From positions 1 to 6,086 of the forward strand of contig JAOAGX010000142.1 in NCBI GenBank assembly GCA_026415535.1: a stretch of DNA of 6,086 nucleotides. Reading direction: 5' to 3'. Positions 4,900-6,086 of this stretch are shown here, one piece after another (within the stretch, counting starts at the first letter, position 1; each line of letters starts with the position of its first letter). Origin of the DNA: Armatimonadota bacterium (GTDB lineage Bacteria; Armatimonadota; UBA5829). The notes below the pieces were generated by a model. It did not search any database and was not told where the DNA came from. It worked only from the letters and a program-made list of their open reading frames with translations. The position numbers and the translations under genes are program-made.

Positions 4900-6086
4900 G
4901 TGATAGGTCAGATCGTCAACTATCGATACGAGGTCCTAGAGAAGATCGGTGACGGAGAATTGTTTTCCGTCTACCGGTCGCGCGACAAGGTTCTCAATCG
5001 CCTAGTTGCGCTGAAGGTTCTTAGGAAAGATCTCAATGAGGAACGTGAGTTCGCAGCGGCGATTGAGAACAGCTACCGCGACGCAGCCGGGTTGTTGCAT
5101 CCGAGTATCGCGCGCGTTTTTGATGCTGATTCCAGTATGGGCGACTGTATTGTGGCCTGCGAATTTGTCCGTGGAATCAACGTCAAGGACAGAGTGCGTC
5201 GGGCAGGACCAATGGCTGTTCCTCTTGCACTGGATATTGTCATACCGGTGCTGGAGGCACTGGAATATGCTCATACGAACCATTTTGTTCACGGCGATAT
5301 AAGGCCTCAGGATATAATCGTCAGTCCTGACGGCGAAGTTAAGCTCACAGACTTCGGTCTCGCAACAGCTCTTATTAGCTTTCCCGCGATTGCCGAGCGT
5401 TTTCGGATGCGGTCGATTCATTACCAGGCGCCGGAAGTGGCCGAGGGCAATCCTCCAAGTGTGGCGAGCGATATATACTCAGTTGGCGTCGTTTTGTACG
5501 AGATGCTTACTAACACACTTCCCTTCGACGGTAGTTCCGCGGTATCGATAGCGCTAAAGAAGGTCAAGGAGCTTCCTGTTCCACCAAGATCTATCAACGC
5601 CGCTGTGCCCAAGTCGCTCAACGATATCGTTATGAAAGCGATAGATGCTTCTCCAAAGGAGCGATATGCAAGCGCGTCGGAGATGTTGGCGGACCTGCGC
5701 GTGGTTCGAGATGGCCTACGCGTCGGCCAACTGCCATCTATTGTGTCGGCTGATCCTGAGCGAGAGGTCGTGGAGTCTGAACCGACAGCTGAATCCGACA
5801 CCCTGTCTCGAGGCTATTGGTGGCTTCTAGCGCTGTTTGTACTTGCGGTTACTGTTTCATTCGGGGTTGCACTCATGGTGGCTGGCCGACGAGCCGAGAT
5901 TCAGGTTCCACAGTTTGTCGGTAAAACCTGGGAAGAGGCTCTGGCAGAAGCCGAGGCTAGTGGTATTGAGCTGATAGACGATGGTCGTGTCTACAGCGAT
6001 ACCTATGAGGCCGGCAAGATATGCTCGGCAGTTCCGCCTGCCGGTACAATGATCCCGCGCAACCGTGCCCAGGTTCGAGTCAAGAT
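4900..6086 (+). CDS. PASTA-domain Ser/Thr protein kinase, partial (3' end beyond window)
   Basis: This is a PknB/PrkC-type membrane kinase, a family in which a cytoplasmic kinase responds to envelope or peptidoglycan signals through external PASTA repeats. The visible 395 residues show a kinase domain (10-268), a Ser/Glu-rich linker, one membrane span (307-329, WWLLALFVLAV...) and a first PASTA repeat (about 334-395, VPQFVGKTWEEAL ... VPPAGTMIPRNRAQV). Core residues kept are K39 (VALKVL), catalytic D133, DFG 151-153, APE 177-179 and D191 (SDIYSVG). Departures are a glycine loop GDGELFS with the third Gly lost, HGDIRPQD (131-138) instead of HRDxKPxN, so Mg-binding Asn is D138, and S58 where the helix-C Glu is expected (E56 is close). 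The activation segment has no Thr between S160 and S172. It could be an atypical or weak kinase. GTG start with AGGAGG; probably its own transcription unit, as 192 bases separate it from the DUF362 gene. Confidence 0.92.
   Translation, partial: MIGQIVNYRYEVLEKIGDGELFSVYRSRDKVLNRLVALKVLRKDLNEEREFAAAIENSYRDAAGLLHPSIARVFDADSSMGDCIVACEFVRGINVKDRVRRAGPMAVPLALDIVIPVLEALEYAHTNHFVHGDIRPQDIIVSPDGEVKLTDFGLATALISFPAIAERFRMRSIHYQAPEVAEGNPPSVASDIYSVGVVLYEMLTNTLPFDGSSAVSIALKKVKELPVPPRSINAAVPKSLNDIVMKAIDASPKERYASASEMLADLRVVRDGLRVGQLPSIVSADPEREVVESEPTAESDTLSRGYWWLLALFVLAVTVSFGVALMVAGRRAEIQVPQFVGKTWEEALAEAEASGIELIDDGRVYSDTYEAGKICSAVPPAGTMIPRNRAQVRVK

Noticed and set aside
5002..5801. Two minus-strand frames (139 and 126 codons) inside the kinase
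   Set aside because: Both are antisense to the conserved kinase domain, whose frame stays open from 4900 to the end of the window.

Overview
This window carries five protein-coding genes, all on the + strand: a type IV pilus-type outer-membrane secretin, 3-dehydroquinate synthase (aroB), a small two-helix membrane protein, a stand-alone DUF362 protein, and the first 395 codons of a PASTA-type Ser/Thr kinase that runs off the right end. The secretin, with a signal peptide, implies a diderm (outer-membrane) bacterium. The PASTA kinase is more typical of Gram-positives and of some deep-branching phyla. GC is moderate, start codons include GTG, and degenerate 'GTCATTCTGAGCG..GCGAAGAATCT' repeats sit between genes. 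Together this fits an uncultured or deep-branching diderm such as Armatimonadota; that placement is inference and not secure.

Layout. Bases 1-127 hold at most the tail of an upstream gene and a weak promoter-like motif. The secretin (128-1822) is followed by a 410-base gap with no gene. That gap holds a long-range 12-bp inverted repeat, a short hairpin, a cluster of degenerate repeats partly in inverted orientation, a terminator-like hairpin and a perfect TATAAT box placed so close to aroB that the aroB mRNA should be leaderless. aroB (2233-3327), the small membrane gene (3410-3619) and the DUF362 gene (3616-4707) probably form one transcription unit; the last two overlap by ATGA. A 192-base gap with a fifth repeat copy and a two-tier stem-loop precedes the kinase, which starts at GTG 4900 behind a perfect AGGAGG.

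How they work together. Secretin next to aroB recalls the pilMNOPQ-aroK-aroB order known from many proteobacteria, here without aroK and broken by repeats. The DUF362 gene is translationally tied to the small membrane protein, suggesting a functional pair of unknown role. The kinase seems to be a separate unit: its extracytoplasmic PASTA region would sense the envelope, but its catalytic loop departs from the consensus at several positions. No CRISPR array, IS element, tRNA or rRNA was seen. I found no clearly new system; the best leads are the kinase active-site changes, the small membrane protein/DUF362 pair, the split secretin domain, the leaderless aroB arrangement and the intergenic repeat family.
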